Shown here piece after piece: positions 53,777-62,324 of a stretch of DNA of 64,000 nucleotides. The position numbers were made by a program, and so were the translations under genes. Each line of letters starts with the position of its first letter. The stretch's first letter is position 1. Source of the DNA: Chloroflexota bacterium (lineage in GTDB: Bacteria > Chloroflexota > UBA11872); the NCBI GenBank assembly GCA_026707585.1, contig JAPOWQ010000029.1, forward strand, positions 169,362 to 233,361, given 5' to 3'. The notes beneath the pieces are model-generated. The model had not been told where the DNA came from and searched no databases. It was given only the letters and a program-made list of their open reading frames with translations.

Positions 53777-54877
53777 ATGATCAAGCGACGCGGGTCCTAC
53801 CAGATCAAGGTCCGGGACGTGCCCATCGGCGGCGGCGCGCCCGTCGCAGTGCAGTCCATGACCATCACCGACACGCGCGACGTCGATGCCACCGTGGCCC
53901 AGATCGAGCGCCTGATGGAACACGGCTGCGACATTGTTCGCCTGGCCGTGCCCGACAAGTACGCCGGGGCGGCCCTCAAAGACATTCGCGCCCGCACCGA
54001 TGCGCCGCTGGTTGCGGACATCCACTTCGACTACCGGCTCGCCCTCATGGCCGCCGAGGCCGAGTTCGACTGCCTCCGCATCAACCCGGGCAACATTGGC
54101 GGACGGGAGAACGTGGAAGCCGTCGTCCGCGCCTGCAAGGAACGCGACATTCCGATCCGCATCGGCGTGAACTCCGGATCAATCCAGGAAGCCTGGTCCA
54201 AGAAGTTCGACGGTCGTCCCGAAGGCGACGAGCTCGTGGACCTCATGGTCGAGGACGCCGTGGAACACGTAAAAATCCTCGAAGACATGAACTTCGACCA
54301 GATCAAGATCTCCATGAAGTCCTTCGAGGTCGACGTCACCATCAACGCTTACAAGGCGCTGGCCCAGCTGGTCATGTACCCGTTCCACATCGGCATCACC
54401 GAGTCCGGGCCGCCGAGCACCGGGATCATCCGTTCATCGGTGGGCCTGGGCAGCCTGCTGTGGGACGGCTACGGCGACACCATGCGCGTCTCCCTCACCA
54501 CCGATCCGGTCGAGGAAGTCCGCGTCGCCAACGAGATCCTCAAGGTCCTCGGCCTTAAGACCGTGGGACCCACCATGGTCTCCTGCCCATCGTGCGGACG
54601 TTGCGAAATCGACCTCTACGGCTTGGCCGACGCGGTCGAGGACGTAATGAAGGGCGTCAAGCAGCCCATGAAGGTCGCCGTCATGGGCTGCGTGGTGAAT
54701 GGGCCCGGCGAAGCCATGGACGCCGACCTGGGCATCGCCGGCGGCAAGGGCCGCGCGGTGATCTTCCGCCACGGCGAAATCCTGCAGACCGTGGACGAAG
54801 CCGACATGCTGCCGGTGCTCACCGATGAGATCGCCAAGCTCGAAGTGGCAATGGCCGAAACGGCCGAGGTCTCCTGA
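53777..54877 (+). CDS. ispG: 4-hydroxy-3-methylbut-2-enyl diphosphate synthase (IspG/GcpE)
   Basis: A 366-residue [4Fe-4S] enzyme of the MEP route. It has a TIM-barrel domain (VPIGGGAPVAVQSMTITDTRD, LVADIHFDYRLAL, RINPGNIGGRENV, IRIGVNSGS) and a C-terminal iron-sulfur domain with ligands in SCPSCGRCE and MGCVVNGPGEA. The length is that of the standard bacterial two-domain form. It stands alone 140 bases after the Met-rich gene and is followed 27 bases later by the YdeI-like gene. With dxr nearby, a MEP pathway is well supported. Confidence 0.96.
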   Translation: MIKRRGSYQIKVRDVPIGGGAPVAVQSMTITDTRDVDATVAQIERLMEHGCDIVRLAVPDKYAGAALKDIRARTDAPLVADIHFDYRLALMAAEAEFDCLRINPGNIGGRENVEAVVRACKERDIPIRIGVNSGSIQEAWSKKFDGRPEGDELVDLMVEDAVEHVKILEDMNFDQIKISMKSFEVDVTINAYKALAQLVMYPFHIGITESGPPSTGIIRSSVGLGSLLWDGYGDTMRVSLTTDPVEEVRVANEILKVLGLKTVGPTMVSCPSCGRCEIDLYGLADAVEDVMKGVKQPMKVAVMGCVVNGPGEAMDADLGIAGGKGRAVIFRHGEILQTVDEADMLPVLTDEIAKLEVAMAETAEVS

Positions 54878-54904
54878 ACCGACCGGCCCGCCGGGACTGA
54901 GCGC

Positions 54905-55528
54905 GTGGCTAAATTGCACCGGGACGGCAAGCCCATGTTCCACGCCGAGTCGGTCGGCCAGTGGCGGGCCTGGCTACACGCAAACCACGACTCCTCCAGC
55001 GGCGTCTGGCTGGTCGTATGGAAAAAACACACCGGCAAGCCGGCCCTGGAATACTCCGACACCGTCGACGAAGCGCTGGCCTACGGCTGGATCGATTCGC
55101 GCACCAACCGGCTGGACGACAAACGCGCCATGCGCTGGTTCTGTCCGCGCAACCCCACCAGCCCCTGGTCCCGCATCAACCGGGCCAAAGTCGCCCGGCT
55201 CGTCGAGGAAGGCCGCCTCCAACCGGCCGGCCAGGCGCTGGTCGATGCCGCCAGGGCAAACGGCGCCTGGACGATCTCCGACGAAATCGAAGACCTCGTG
55301 ATTCCCGAAGATCTGGCCGAGGCCCTGCAATCCAATTCGTCGGCGGAAGCACACTTCGCCCGCTTCCCGGCCTCGGCCAAGAAGACCATTCTGTGGTGGA
55401 TCAAGTCGGCGAAAACCGCGCCGACCCGCATGCGGCGTATCGCCACCACCGTCGAACGCGCCGCCGAAAACCGCATGGCCAACCATCCCAAAGGCCGCGA
55501 CCAGGGGCCGAGAGCCTGTCCGACCTGA
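54905..55528 (+). CDS. YdeI/OmdA family protein
   Basis: A 207-residue protein of the YdeI/OmpD-associated family. Recognisable parts are WRAWLHANHDSSSGVWLVVWKKHTG, the AYGWIDSRTNRLDDKRAMRWFCPRNPTSPWSRIN core and a C-terminal helix (FPASAKKTILWWIKSAKTAPTR). The family is common in soil and marine bacteria and its biochemical role is not firmly known. It starts at GTG 54905, just after ispG, and may be read through from it. Confidence 0.82.
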   Translation: MAKLHRDGKPMFHAESVGQWRAWLHANHDSSSGVWLVVWKKHTGKPALEYSDTVDEALAYGWIDSRTNRLDDKRAMRWFCPRNPTSPWSRINRAKVARLVEEGRLQPAGQALVDAARANGAWTISDEIEDLVIPEDLAEALQSNSSAEAHFARFPASAKKTILWWIKSAKTAPTRMRRIATTVERAAENRMANHPKGRDQGPRACPT

Positions 55529-55591
55529 ACCACCCGTGGCCGCCGATCTCGCGATCCGTGGCTGCCAAGCAAGAGGAGCTTTTGACTGAAG

Positions 55592-56623
55592 ATGCTCGCC
55601 ATTCGAAAAGCGCGCCCCGAGCGCGGCGTGGACGTTGCCGAAGTGGAACGTCCGGAACCAGGGTTCGACGAACTGCTCCTTCGCGTTCGGCGCGCCGGCA
55701 TCTGCGGCTCGGACCGCCACCTCTACGCCTGGGACTCCTGGGCCGAACTCAACTTCCCCACGCCCTTCACCCTCGGCCACGAGATCGTGGGCGAGGTGGC
55801 CGCCGTCGGCGCCGCCGCCAAGGGCTTCAACGTGGGTGAGTTGGTCGCCGTCGAAAGTCACATCTTCTGTGGAGTCTGCCGCGCCTGCCGTACCGGCAAT
55901 GCCCACGTCTGCGAAGACTTGCGCATCCTCGGCATCGACGTGGACGGCGGTTTCGCCGAGCACGTCGCCGTCCCCGCCCGCGTTGCCTGGAAAGTGCGGC
56001 CCGAAATCCCCCTCGAGCGCGCCGTCCTGTTCGAGCCGTTGGGCAACGCCGTCCACGCCGCCATGCGCTTCGATGTCTCCGGCCAGCCCATTGCCGTCTA
56101 CGGCTGCGGCCCCATGGGCCTCATGTCCATTGCCGTCGCCCACTCGGTGGGTGCCTACCCCATTGTCGCCAGCGACATATCGGCCTATCGTCGCGGCCTG
56201 GCCGAAACCATGGGCGCCCACGCCACCCTGGATGCCGCCTCGCCGTCGTTCGAGTCAGACCTCTTCAACGCCCTGGGCAGCCGGCCAACCGTCAGCCTGG
56301 AAATGTCCGGCCACCCGGATGCCTTCCGCCAGGCGCTCCGTCTCTCGGCCAACGCCGGCAAAGTTGTACTGCTGGGCATCCCACCGACGCCGGTATCCAT
56401 CAACCTCGCCGACGACCTGCTCTTCAAGGGCCTGGAGGTCTACGGCGTCACCGGCCGCCTGATCTGGGACACCTGGTACCGGACCGAAGCCTTCCTCATC
56501 CGCCATGGCGACGTTCTCGACCCCATGCTCACCCACACCTTCCCGCTGGCCGAGTTCGAAAACGCCATGGACACGATCCACACTGGCCAGTGCGGCAAAG
56601 TCCTGCTGGAGATGGATGCCTAG
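55592..56623 (+). CDS. Zinc-type alcohol dehydrogenase, L-threonine-dehydrogenase-like
   Basis: A 343-residue medium-chain dehydrogenase. GICGSDRHLYAWDSWAELNFPTPFTLGHEIVGEV carries the catalytic zinc ligands (Cys and His-Glu) and closely follows L-threonine 3-dehydrogenase. The structural zinc lobe has four Cys (FCGVCRACRTGNAHVC). The Rossmann domain begins YGCGPMGLMSI, and the end reads VTGRLIWDTWY, again like threonine dehydrogenases. NAD-dependent oxidation of threonine or a polyol is likely. It is followed 63 bases later by an isomerase-like barrel, perhaps in one catabolic unit. Confidence 0.88.
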   Translation: MLAIRKARPERGVDVAEVERPEPGFDELLLRVRRAGICGSDRHLYAWDSWAELNFPTPFTLGHEIVGEVAAVGAAAKGFNVGELVAVESHIFCGVCRACRTGNAHVCEDLRILGIDVDGGFAEHVAVPARVAWKVRPEIPLERAVLFEPLGNAVHAAMRFDVSGQPIAVYGCGPMGLMSIAVAHSVGAYPIVASDISAYRRGLAETMGAHATLDAASPSFESDLFNALGSRPTVSLEMSGHPDAFRQALRLSANAGKVVLLGIPPTPVSINLADDLLFKGLEVYGVTGRLIWDTWYRTEAFLIRHGDVLDPMLTHTFPLAEFENAMDTIHTGQCGKVLLEMDA

Positions 56624-56686
56624 CGTGCGAGCCGTCGACTGCCAGAAGCCGGCAAGCTCGCCAACGAGCACTGTCAGGAGACCGAG

Positions 56687-57496
56687 ATGAAACTGGCGCT
56701 ATCCGGACGCGTCGTCGAAGCTCCCCACGAAAAAACCCGGGCCCTCATCGACCTGCCCGAATTAGCCGAGGCCGCCGCCCGCATCGGCTACGGAGCCCTC
56801 GAAGTCCGAAATTCACAGCTCGAGGTCGGGGCGACTGCCGCCCGCGTCACGGAAATCCGCCAGGCCCTGGACGAACACAACCTCGCTGCCTGTTGCCTCG
56901 TCGCCGACTCCGCCACCGAGGGCCGCTTCTCCCCCCGCTTCGACGAATACCTCGACCTCGCCCTCCGCATCGGCGCCGAACGCATCCGCCCCAGCATCGG
57001 CTCCATCGAGCAGATCCCCATGGTCCGCGAAGCCGCTGACAAGGCCGCCGCCTTCGGCGTCGACCTCGTCCAGTTCACCCACCACGGCACCCCCTTCAAC
57101 ACCGTCGCCGGCTCCCTCGACATGCTGCGCCGAGTCAACCGCGGCAACGTCGGCCTCGTCTTCGAACCGGCCAACCTCTACATCGAAGGCCAGGACTACC
57201 TGGAATCCGCCGTCCGCGCCCTCGCCCCCAACATCAAGCACGCCGAAGTCCAGAACATGCTGCTGGTCGGCGAAGACCAAGGCATCCCCATCACCGCCCA
57301 GGGCGGCTACGTCCAGTACCAGAACCTGCGCGTGGACGACCCCCGCGGCGTCGACATTCCCGGCGTGGTCGGCTGCCTCAAGGCCATCGGCTACGACGGC
57401 TGGTTGGTCATGCACAGCCCCAACTTCGACGGCCTCGACCCGCTAACCTACGCCGCCCAGGCCCACGACTATCTGCGCGGCCTAATCGACAGCTGA
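56687..57496 (+). CDS. Sugar phosphate isomerase/epimerase-like TIM barrel
   Basis: A 269-residue xylose-isomerase-like barrel. It starts with a KLALSGRVVEAPHE strand, includes GYGALEVRNSQLE, IRPSIGSIEQIP, VQFTHHGTPFNTV, GLVFEPANLYIEGQDY and ends with GYDGWLVMHSPNFDGL. In several ligand positions the usual Glu, Asp and His are changed (for instance VFEPANL), so the metal site may differ from the family norm. It is likely co-transcribed with the upstream dehydrogenase. The substrate is unknown. A MITE-like element begins 10 bases after its stop. Confidence 0.82.
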   Translation: MKLALSGRVVEAPHEKTRALIDLPELAEAAARIGYGALEVRNSQLEVGATAARVTEIRQALDEHNLAACCLVADSATEGRFSPRFDEYLDLALRIGAERIRPSIGSIEQIPMVREAADKAAAFGVDLVQFTHHGTPFNTVAGSLDMLRRVNRGNVGLVFEPANLYIEGQDYLESAVRALAPNIKHAEVQNMLLVGEDQGIPITAQGGYVQYQNLRVDDPRGVDIPGVVGCLKAIGYDGWLVMHSPNFDGLDPLTYAAQAHDYLRGLIDS

Positions 57497-57505
57497 CCCT
57501 CTACT

Positions 57506-57626
57506 GAGACCTTTGCATAGCGTCTCTCGTCTACTAATGAGCGGCCGCTCTTGCTCCCTCTCCCTGTGGGAGAGGGTTGGGGTGAGGGTCTTCCGGGCAA
57601 CCGCCCTCGGGTTACGCAAAGGTCTC
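57506..57626. mobile_element. MITE-like element with 11-bp terminal inverted repeats
   Basis: GAGACCTTTGC at 57506-57516 and its exact complement GCAAAGGTCTC at 57616-57626 bound a 121-bp segment. Inside is a perfect 9-bp hairpin (CCCTCTCCC, loop TGT, GGGAGAGGG) at 57556-57576 followed by GGGTGAGGGTCTTCCGG. The hairpin and tail recur at 62090-62130 and, degraded, near 63885. No target-site duplication is obvious and no transposase is encoded, so it would move only with help from elsewhere. Confidence 0.6.
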
Positions 57627-57714
57627 TCCATTAGGCGGACCAGGGCGACAGTTCGCCCGGTGCTAGGCTGAGCCAAAGTTCGGTTTTTGTCCGGCAGCGC
57701 GTAAGGGGAGGCGC

Positions 57715-60240
57715 TTGACGACAACCGAGCCCAAAATGACGCCTCTGCGGCGACAGTATCTTGACATAAAACAGCAGCAGCCCGACGCGATCCTGCTCTT
57801 CCGCCTCGGCGACTTCTACGAGATGTTCGATGAAGACGCCGAACGCGCCGCCGCCGTCCTCCAGATCGTCCTCACCTCCCGCGAGTTCGGTAAAGGCAAC
57901 CGCGTATCCATGTGCGGCGTCCCCTACCACGCCGCGCCCACCTACATCGGACGCCTCATCGAGGCCGGCCTGCGCGTCGCCGTCTGCGACCAGGTCGGCG
58001 AGGTCGGCCGCGGCCTCGTCGAACGCCAGGTCACCCGCGTCATCACGCCCGGCACCGTCCTCGACGAGGACTGGCTCCGACCCGAGTCCAACAACTACCT
58101 GGCCGTAGCCGTTGGCGATGGCGACGCCCGCGGCCTGGCCTATGCCGACATCACCACGGGCGACCTGGCCGCCTGCGAAGCCAGTCCCCAGGCCCTGTCA
58201 CGCGAACTCGCCCGCCTCGACGCCCGCGAGACGCTCACCCTCGGTCTCCCCGACGGCGAAGTCCCCACCGGCGTTCCCCAGGACGACCAGGCCTGGCTGC
58301 GCGATCCCGCCGCCGCCCGCGAAATGGTCGCCCGCCACTTCCAGGTCCGCGACCTCGAAGGCCTCGGCCTGAAGGGCCGCCCCCTCGCCACCCACGCCGT
58401 GGGCGTCCTGTTGCGCTATGTCGAGGACACCGACCCCGCCGCCCTCCACGTCCTCACCGGCGTCCACGCCTACGGCACCTCCGAGTTCATGGAGCTCGAC
58501 GCCTTCACCCGTCGCAATCTCGAACTCGAAACCGCCGGCCGCGACGCCCGCCGCGAGGGCAGCCTCCTGGCCGTCCTCGACCGCACCCACACCCCCATGG
58601 GCGCCCGCCGCCTGCGCGACCAGCTCACCCGCCCGCTGATCGACCGCGCTCGCCTCGAACAACGCCTCGACCGTGTGCAGGTCCTTCTCGATGACCCGGG
58701 ACTTCGCGCACTCGTGCAAGCCGCCCTTGATCGAGTTGGCGACCTTGAGCGCCTGGCCAACCGCGTCGTTCGCCGTGCCGTCTCCGCCTCCGACGTTCGC
58801 CACCTGGCCGCGGCCCTCGACGCCGTTACCGAACTGCGCGAGACACTGCATACCGAGCAGCCGGCCCTCACCGACCTGCGTAACGTCCTGGACCCCTGTG
58901 CTGAGGCTCGGGCCTTGATCGAGCGCGCCGTCACCGAACGCGGCAACCAGATCATCCGCCCCGGCTACAGCGCCGAACTCGATCGCGTCGTCGATGCCGC
59001 GACCGAGGCCAGGGGCTGGATCGCCGGCCTCGAACGCCGTGAACGCGAGGCCACCGGCCTGCGCGGCCTCAAGGTCGGCTACAACCGCGTCTTCGGCTAT
59101 TACCTGGAGGTCGGTCGCGCCTACAGCGAACAGGTGCCTGAGGTCTACCAGCGCCGCCAGACCCTCGCCAACGCCGAGCGCTACGTCACCCCCGAGCTCA
59201 AGGAGTACGAGTCCCGTGTCCTCGGCGCCGAGGAACGCATCGCCGACCTCGAACGCACCCTGTTTGACGAAGTGGTCGAACGCCTCAGCGCAGACGGCCC
59301 CGCCCTCCAGCGCACGGCCCAGGCCCTGGCCGCGCTCGACGTGGCCGCCGGTCTCGCCGAAGTGGCCGAACGCCAGGCCTACGTCCGCCCCCAGCTAGAC
59401 GAAGGCGACTGCCTGGAAATCGAATCCGGCCGCCATCCCGTCGTCGAGCTCGCCCAGCACGAACGCTTCGTCCCCAACGACTCGTTCCTGGACCCCGCCG
59501 AGCGCCAGATCGCCGTCCTCACCGGCCCCAACATGGCCGGCAAGTCCACCTACCTCCGCCAGGTCGCCCTGATCGTCCTCATGGCCCAGGTCGGCAGCTT
59601 CGTCCCCGCCGCTCGCGCCTCCGTCGGCATCGTCGACCGCATATTCACCCGCGTCGGCGCCCACGACGACCTCGCCGCCGGCGCCAGCACCTTCATGGTC
59701 GAGATGCTGGAACTCGCGGCCATCCTCGCCCAGGCCACCCCCCGCAGCCTCATAGTGCTGGACGAAATCGGCCGCGGCACCAGCACCTACGACGGCATTT
59801 CCGTCGCCCGTGCCGTGATTGAGCACCTCCACAACCATCCACGACTGCGCGCCCGCACCATCTTCGCCACCCACTACCACGAGCTCACCGCCGTGGCCGA
59901 TCTGCTCCCCCGCGTTCACAATCTCAACGCCTCGGCCATCGAGCAGGACGGCCAGGTGGTCTTCCTCCGCCGTGTCATGCCCGGCGCCGCCGACCGCAGC
60001 TTCGGCGTCCACGTCGCCGAGATGGCCGGCTTGCCCTCCACCATCATCCGCCGCGCCGCCGCCATCCTCGGCGACCTCGAAACCCAGTCCAACGGCCGCC
60101 CCTCGCCCACCCAGCTCAGCCTCCTCCCGCCCCCTGAACACCCCGTCCTAAACGACATCCGCTCCCTCGACCTCGAGCAGCTCGCTCCCCTGGACGCCCT
60201 CACCGCCCTGTACGAGCTACAGCGAACCCTGCGCTCGTGA
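57715..60240 (+). CDS. mutS: DNA mismatch repair protein MutS
   Basis: An 841-residue mismatch sensor. The N-terminal domain has the mismatch-contacting motif LGDFYEMFDEDAE, followed by the connector, lever and clamp (LETAGRDARREGSLLAVLDRT, YNRVFGYYLEV) and the ATPase with Walker A GPNMAGKSTYLRQ, VDRIFTRVGAHDDLAAGASTFMVE and Walker B VLDEIGRGTSTYDG. TTG 57715 is chosen because AAGGGGAGG is directly upstream; ATG 57736 is the alternative. The stop overlaps the GTG start of mutL (GTGA). Confidence 0.96.
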   Translation: MTTTEPKMTPLRRQYLDIKQQQPDAILLFRLGDFYEMFDEDAERAAAVLQIVLTSREFGKGNRVSMCGVPYHAAPTYIGRLIEAGLRVAVCDQVGEVGRGLVERQVTRVITPGTVLDEDWLRPESNNYLAVAVGDGDARGLAYADITTGDLAACEASPQALSRELARLDARETLTLGLPDGEVPTGVPQDDQAWLRDPAAAREMVARHFQVRDLEGLGLKGRPLATHAVGVLLRYVEDTDPAALHVLTGVHAYGTSEFMELDAFTRRNLELETAGRDARREGSLLAVLDRTHTPMGARRLRDQLTRPLIDRARLEQRLDRVQVLLDDPGLRALVQAALDRVGDLERLANRVVRRAVSASDVRHLAAALDAVTELRETLHTEQPALTDLRNVLDPCAEARALIERAVTERGNQIIRPGYSAELDRVVDAATEARGWIAGLERREREATGLRGLKVGYNRVFGYYLEVGRAYSEQVPEVYQRRQTLANAERYVTPELKEYESRVLGAEERIADLERTLFDEVVERLSADGPALQRTAQALAALDVAAGLAEVAERQAYVRPQLDEGDCLEIESGRHPVVELAQHERFVPNDSFLDPAERQIAVLTGPNMAGKSTYLRQVALIVLMAQVGSFVPAARASVGIVDRIFTRVGAHDDLAAGASTFMVEMLELAAILAQATPRSLIVLDEIGRGTSTYDGISVARAVIEHLHNHPRLRARTIFATHYHELTAVADLLPRVHNLNASAIEQDGQVVFLRRVMPGAADRSFGVHVAEMAGLPSTIIRRAAAILGDLETQSNGRPSPTQLSLLPPPEHPVLNDIRSLDLEQLAPLDALTALYELQRTLRS

Positions 60241-61955
60241 GCATCCGGCGCCTCCCGCCGGAAATCAGCGGCAAGATCGCCGCCGGCGAGGTCATCGAAC
60301 GCCCCGCCTCCGTCGTCCGCGAGCTCCTCGACAACGCCCTCGACGCCGGCGCTCGCCGCATCGATGTCGCCGTCGAACAGGGCGGAAAGGCTCTCATCGA
60401 GATCACCGACGACGGCTCCGGCATCCCGCCCAACCAGGTCGCCCTCGCCGTTGAACGCCACAGCACCAGCAAGCTGACCACCGTCGACGACCTCGCCCGC
60501 ATCCAGACGCTCGGCTTCCGCGGCGAAGCCCTCGCCAGCATCGCGGCCGTGGCCGAGCTAACCCTCAGGTCCGTCACGGCCGAAGGCCAACCCGGCCGCG
60601 AGGTCCTCGCCCGCGACGAGCGCGTCATCGAGGAACGACCCATCGGCGGCGCCCGCGGCACCCGCGTGACCGTCCGCGGACTCTTTCGAACCATTCCCGC
60701 CCGCCTCGAGTTCCTCAAGGCCGAACGCACCGAGCTTGGCCACATCGTCGCCGCCGTCACCCGCGCCGCCCTCGGCCACCCCCACGTCGCCTTCCGTCTC
60801 CACGACGGTCACCGCGAGCGCGTCCGCACCCCCGGCGACTGCGACCTCCGCACTGCCCTCCTCGCCATCTACGGCGCAACCCTCGTCGATGAGCTCATCG
60901 AGCTCCCGCCCGGCCAAACCCTGGGCATCGACGGCTTCGTCTCCCAGCCCCACCTCCAGCGCTCCTCCCGCGCCGACATCGCCCTCTTCGTCAACGGCCG
61001 CTGGGTCAGCGACCGCCTGCTCTCCGCCGCCGTCAGCGAGGCCTACCGCAGCGTCATGCCCACCGGCCGCTTCCCCGTGATCGTGCTGAACCTGACCATT
61101 CCCCCCGAGGAAGTCGACGTCAACGTCCACCCCTCCAAGGCTGAGGTCCGCTTCCGCCGCTCCGGCGAAGTCTTCCGCCGCCTCTCCGCCACCGTCCGCC
61201 GCGCCCTCGCCTCTGCCACCGAGATCGCCCCCGCCCGTCTCGACCGCCCGGTCGTCGACCAGTTCTTCTTCCCCACCGCCGGAAACCGCTGGGAATCAGG
61301 TCCGCCCCCGCCCAGCCGCCACCTCGGCGCCGGTGGAGGTCCGCCTCCATCGCCAAACGACTACGAGCCGGAACCCGCCTCCGGCCTGCGCTCCCCCGTC
61401 ATGCGCCCCCTCGGCCAGGTCGAAAACACCTACATCGTCGCCGCCGGACCCCGCGGCCTCTATCTCATCGACCAGCACGCCGCCCACGAACGCGTCCTCT
61501 TCGAGCGCCTCGGCAACTCCGCCGACGCTCCAACCCAGCGTCTCCTCGACCCCACCAGCGTCGACCTCAGCGCCGAGGAAAGCGACTGGCTCGCCGCCCA
61601 CGCCGACGATCTCCGCGCGCTCGGCTTCGACGTCACCGCCTTCGGCCCCTCCGCCTGGCTCCTCCGCGCCGTCCCCTCGGCCCTCGGCCGCATCGACGCC
61701 GCCACCTACCTCCGCGAAGTCGTCGCCGAAGCCCAGAGCTCCGATTTCCAGCGCCTCGCCGCCGCCGACCGCCTCCGCTGGACCCTCGCCTGCCGCGCCG
61801 CCGTCAAGTCCGGCGACCCCCTGGCCTTCGACGAAATGTCCGCCCTCATCCGCGACCTCGAAGCCTGCGACCTCGGCCTCACCTGCCCCCACGGCCGCCC
61901 CACCGTCATCCTCCTCAGCCGCCAACTCCTCGACCGCGAATTCGGCCGCACCTGA
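60237..61955 (+). CDS. mutL: DNA mismatch repair endonuclease MutL
   Basis: A 572-residue GHKL ATPase. The N-terminal motifs are AAGEVIERPASVVRELLDNALDAG, EITDDGSGI, SKLTTVDDL and TLGFRGEALASIAAV; RGTRVTVRGLF follows. After a Pro/Gly-rich linker (about residues 345-385) the C-terminal domain carries the endonuclease metal motif DQHAAHERVLFE. That motif is present in species without MutH, so nicking is probably done by MutL itself. Translation is coupled to mutS. The last 60 bases and the following spacer are repeated, in diverged form, after the lyase gene at 63709. Confidence 0.96.
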   Translation: MSIRRLPPEISGKIAAGEVIERPASVVRELLDNALDAGARRIDVAVEQGGKALIEITDDGSGIPPNQVALAVERHSTSKLTTVDDLARIQTLGFRGEALASIAAVAELTLRSVTAEGQPGREVLARDERVIEERPIGGARGTRVTVRGLFRTIPARLEFLKAERTELGHIVAAVTRAALGHPHVAFRLHDGHRERVRTPGDCDLRTALLAIYGATLVDELIELPPGQTLGIDGFVSQPHLQRSSRADIALFVNGRWVSDRLLSAAVSEAYRSVMPTGRFPVIVLNLTIPPEEVDVNVHPSKAEVRFRRSGEVFRRLSATVRRALASATEIAPARLDRPVVDQFFFPTAGNRWESGPPPPSRHLGAGGGPPPSPNDYEPEPASGLRSPVMRPLGQVENTYIVAAGPRGLYLIDQHAAHERVLFERLGNSADAPTQRLLDPTSVDLSAEESDWLAAHADDLRALGFDVTAFGPSAWLLRAVPSALGRIDAATYLREVVAEAQSSDFQRLAAADRLRWTLACRAAVKSGDPLAFDEMSALIRDLEACDLGLTCPHGRPTVILLSRQLLDREFGRT

Positions 61956-62010
61956 GAATGGCCTGAATGCGCGGGTAGTGGCGTGCTTTGGTCAGAATTC
62001 ATTCCTCGGG
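61899..62010. repeat. mutL 3' end and downstream spacer, first copy of a diverged direct repeat
   Basis: From CCCCACCG onward this segment matches 63709-63817 at an offset of 1810. Over the first 72 bases (61899-61970) I count 56 identities without a gap; similarity continues more weakly past the mutL stop. It is the intact mutL end in this copy. Confidence 0.75.
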
Positions 62011-62324
62011 GTGAACTGTCTTCTTTGGCCTTTTGGTAAGTGAGCAACCGAGTTCCGTGCCATTCTCTACAGGGAGGCGCCGTTCTTTCCCCTCTCCCCG
62101 TGGGAGAGGGTTAGGGTGAGGGTCTTCCGGTCGAGGCTTCATGCACCAGCTCCGTCACCTGGAGCCATCTCCCGGTTCGAGTTGGCTTCACTGAAAACCT
62201 CCGAAAACCCACCACCCGAGTCGCTATTCGATCCTGTGTCGGCCTAAACCCTTCCCGGCCTGGCCGCCTCGCCCGGCGCACTAGGCCGATCTCGTAGCAT
62301 CGCCGACCGTCCCAGGAGCACACG
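61956..62324. other. Spacer between mutL and lyase gene, hairpin repeat, no gene
   Basis: This 369-base stretch begins with the duplicated mutL tail, then carries the hairpin repeat (62090-62110). The remainder to 62324 has no supported gene. TAGCATCG near 62295 resembles a -10 without a clear -35. Confidence 0.5.
62090..62130. repeat. REP-like hairpin (CCCTCTCCC-CGT-GGGAGAGGG) plus conserved tail
   Basis: A perfect 9-bp stem with loop CGT at 62090-62110, followed by TTAGGGTGAGGGTCTTCCGG. It is the same as the core of the element at 57556-57596 except for the loop and one tail base, so it is a dispersed intergenic repeat. Palindromes of this kind are common between genes of many bacteria. 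Confidence 0.8.
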
